Source: Candidatus Zhuqueibacterota bacterium (GTDB taxonomy: Bacteria > BS750m-G25). From it: a DNA stretch of 64,000 nucleotides. Position 1 is the stretch's first letter. Each line of letters starts with the position of its first letter. A program made the position numbers and the translations under genes. Of the stretch, positions 63,454 to 64,000 are shown piece by piece. The DNA is taken from the NCBI GenBank assembly GCA_016783505.1, contig JADHWK010000004.1, positions 1 through 64,000 on the forward strand, given 5' to 3'. The notes under the pieces were generated by a model, which was not told where the DNA came from, ran no database searches, and was given only the letters and a program-made list of their open reading frames with translations.

Positions 63454-64000
63454 TTAGACAACAATCTTCCCTTCCACATTGGGCGGAACGTCAACGCCCA
63501 TAAGGTTCAGCACGGTGGGCATCACATCCATTACGTGGAGGCCACTTACCCTCCTACCCAACTTCTGACGGGGATCGTAGAGGATAAAAATCCCCTGCTG
63601 GGCGTGATTGGCGTCGTCGGGGCCGGTGTCATTCTCAAAGGTCCAGACCCCCGGGTTGCCAACCGTCCCCACCGACCGCCAGTCCAGGTCAGCGAAGTAG
63701 ACGATGAGGTCGGGGGGTATACCCCTCACCTCGGTATAAATGTCATCGGGCTTAAAAACCTTGGTTCCCAGCGGCCGTCCTCTATGATCGGTCAAGGCTT
63801 CCAGCTTTCTGATCAGTTCATCCCGAACCCCCTCATAATGTTCGGGCGGGATTTGACCCTGGGGTTCCCGGCCCTTAACGTTCAAAAAAAGCCGGCCGTA
63901 ATACCCTCCCGAACCCCAGGCCAGGGATTTGCCCCAGTCCACCATCTCATTTTTAAAACGGGTGGGCTCATCCACCCCGGTTTTGAGGGTCAAATACCCC
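63454..64000 (-). CDS. Alkaline phosphatase superfamily protein (5' end beyond window)
   Basis: About 182 C-terminal residues; the frame is open to the right edge, reading GYLTLKTGVDEPTR at its visible start. GRLFLNVKGREPQGQIPPEH is shared with the paralogue at 60626 (GRVFINLKGREAMGQ). PPDLIVYFADLDWR and GPDDANHAQQGIFILYDPR provide the late metal-site His, and VMDVMPTVLNLMGVDVPP is the usual end. The catalytic N-terminus lies outside. It is upstream of the RHH-cysC pair on the same strand, separated by 237 bases holding the TGGAA element. Confidence 0.85.
   Translation of the reverse strand, partial: GYLTLKTGVDEPTRFKNEMVDWGKSLAWGSGGYYGRLFLNVKGREPQGQIPPEHYEGVRDELIRKLEALTDHRGRPLGTKVFKPDDIYTEVRGIPPDLIVYFADLDWRSVGTVGNPGVWTFENDTGPDDANHAQQGIFILYDPRQKLGRRVSGLHVMDVMPTVLNLMGVDVPPNVEGKIVV

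Overview
The window looks like chromosome from an uncultivated Gram-negative-type bacterium, probably of the FCB superphylum or a neighbouring candidate phylum. The evidence is a secreted protein and a pseudogene that carry the C-terminal sorting domain used by type IX (Por-like) secretion, a TolC/RND efflux locus, a BamA-type barrel, and a TGTCATTCTGAGCGAAG-type intergenic repeat. Several genes are better known from archaea and thermophiles: UPF0282, endonuclease Q, DUF763, an MTH938-like protein, a THEP1-type NTPase, and the XPB helicase/Bax1 nuclease pair. I cannot name the phylum from sequence alone.

Layout. 1-5 kb: UPF0282 metallohydrolase, a secreted papain-like protease, and a broken secreted protein with the same C-terminal tail. 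5-14.8 kb: a radical SAM/MTH938 pair, a lipoprotein, EndoQ, an M55 peptidase, MutM, DUF763, a HAD phosphatase and a purple-acid-phosphatase-like enzyme. 14.9-18.5 kb: two glycosyltransferases, acylphosphatase and an orphan ribbon-helix-helix protein. 18.7-23 kb: carAB, visibly AT-richer than its neighbours. 23-26 kb: SEC-C protein, a DUF559 nuclease inside a repeat-bounded cassette, and an alpha/alpha-toroid protein. 26.4-34.5 kb (plus strand): promoter, TolC, then two tandem RND pumps with no adaptor gene. 34.6-39.7 kb: methyltransferase, outer-membrane barrel, GH20 hexosaminidase, small membrane protein. 40-46.4 kb: radical SAM enzymes, a DUF3795/THEP1/dUTPase-fold operon and a beta-propeller. 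46.6-49.7 kb: Bax1 and XPB, separated by a hairpin-array element. 49.9-58.4 kb: MBL hydrolase, two sodium:solute symporters, an RHH/PIN toxin-antitoxin pair, an M24 peptidase, and glgC with a phosphohexomutase. 58.9-64 kb: tRNA-Thr, response regulator, sugar epimerase, then an alkaline-phosphatase-superfamily/APS-kinase/RHH cluster running off the end.

The intergenic DNA is the most unusual part. It is packed with several families of short palindromes: a REP-like CAGTCGGGCGCCTGACYG motif (more than a dozen copies), TCCCGAANNTTCGGGA hairpins, TGGAA-rich inverted elements, and two ~200 bp elements with matching inverted ends but different internal hairpins. A 20-25 bp motif (consensus TTAGAAATTCCGAGACGTT) sits just upstream of four start codons, including mutM and XPB. 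No CRISPR array, rRNA, integrase or transposase gene was found.
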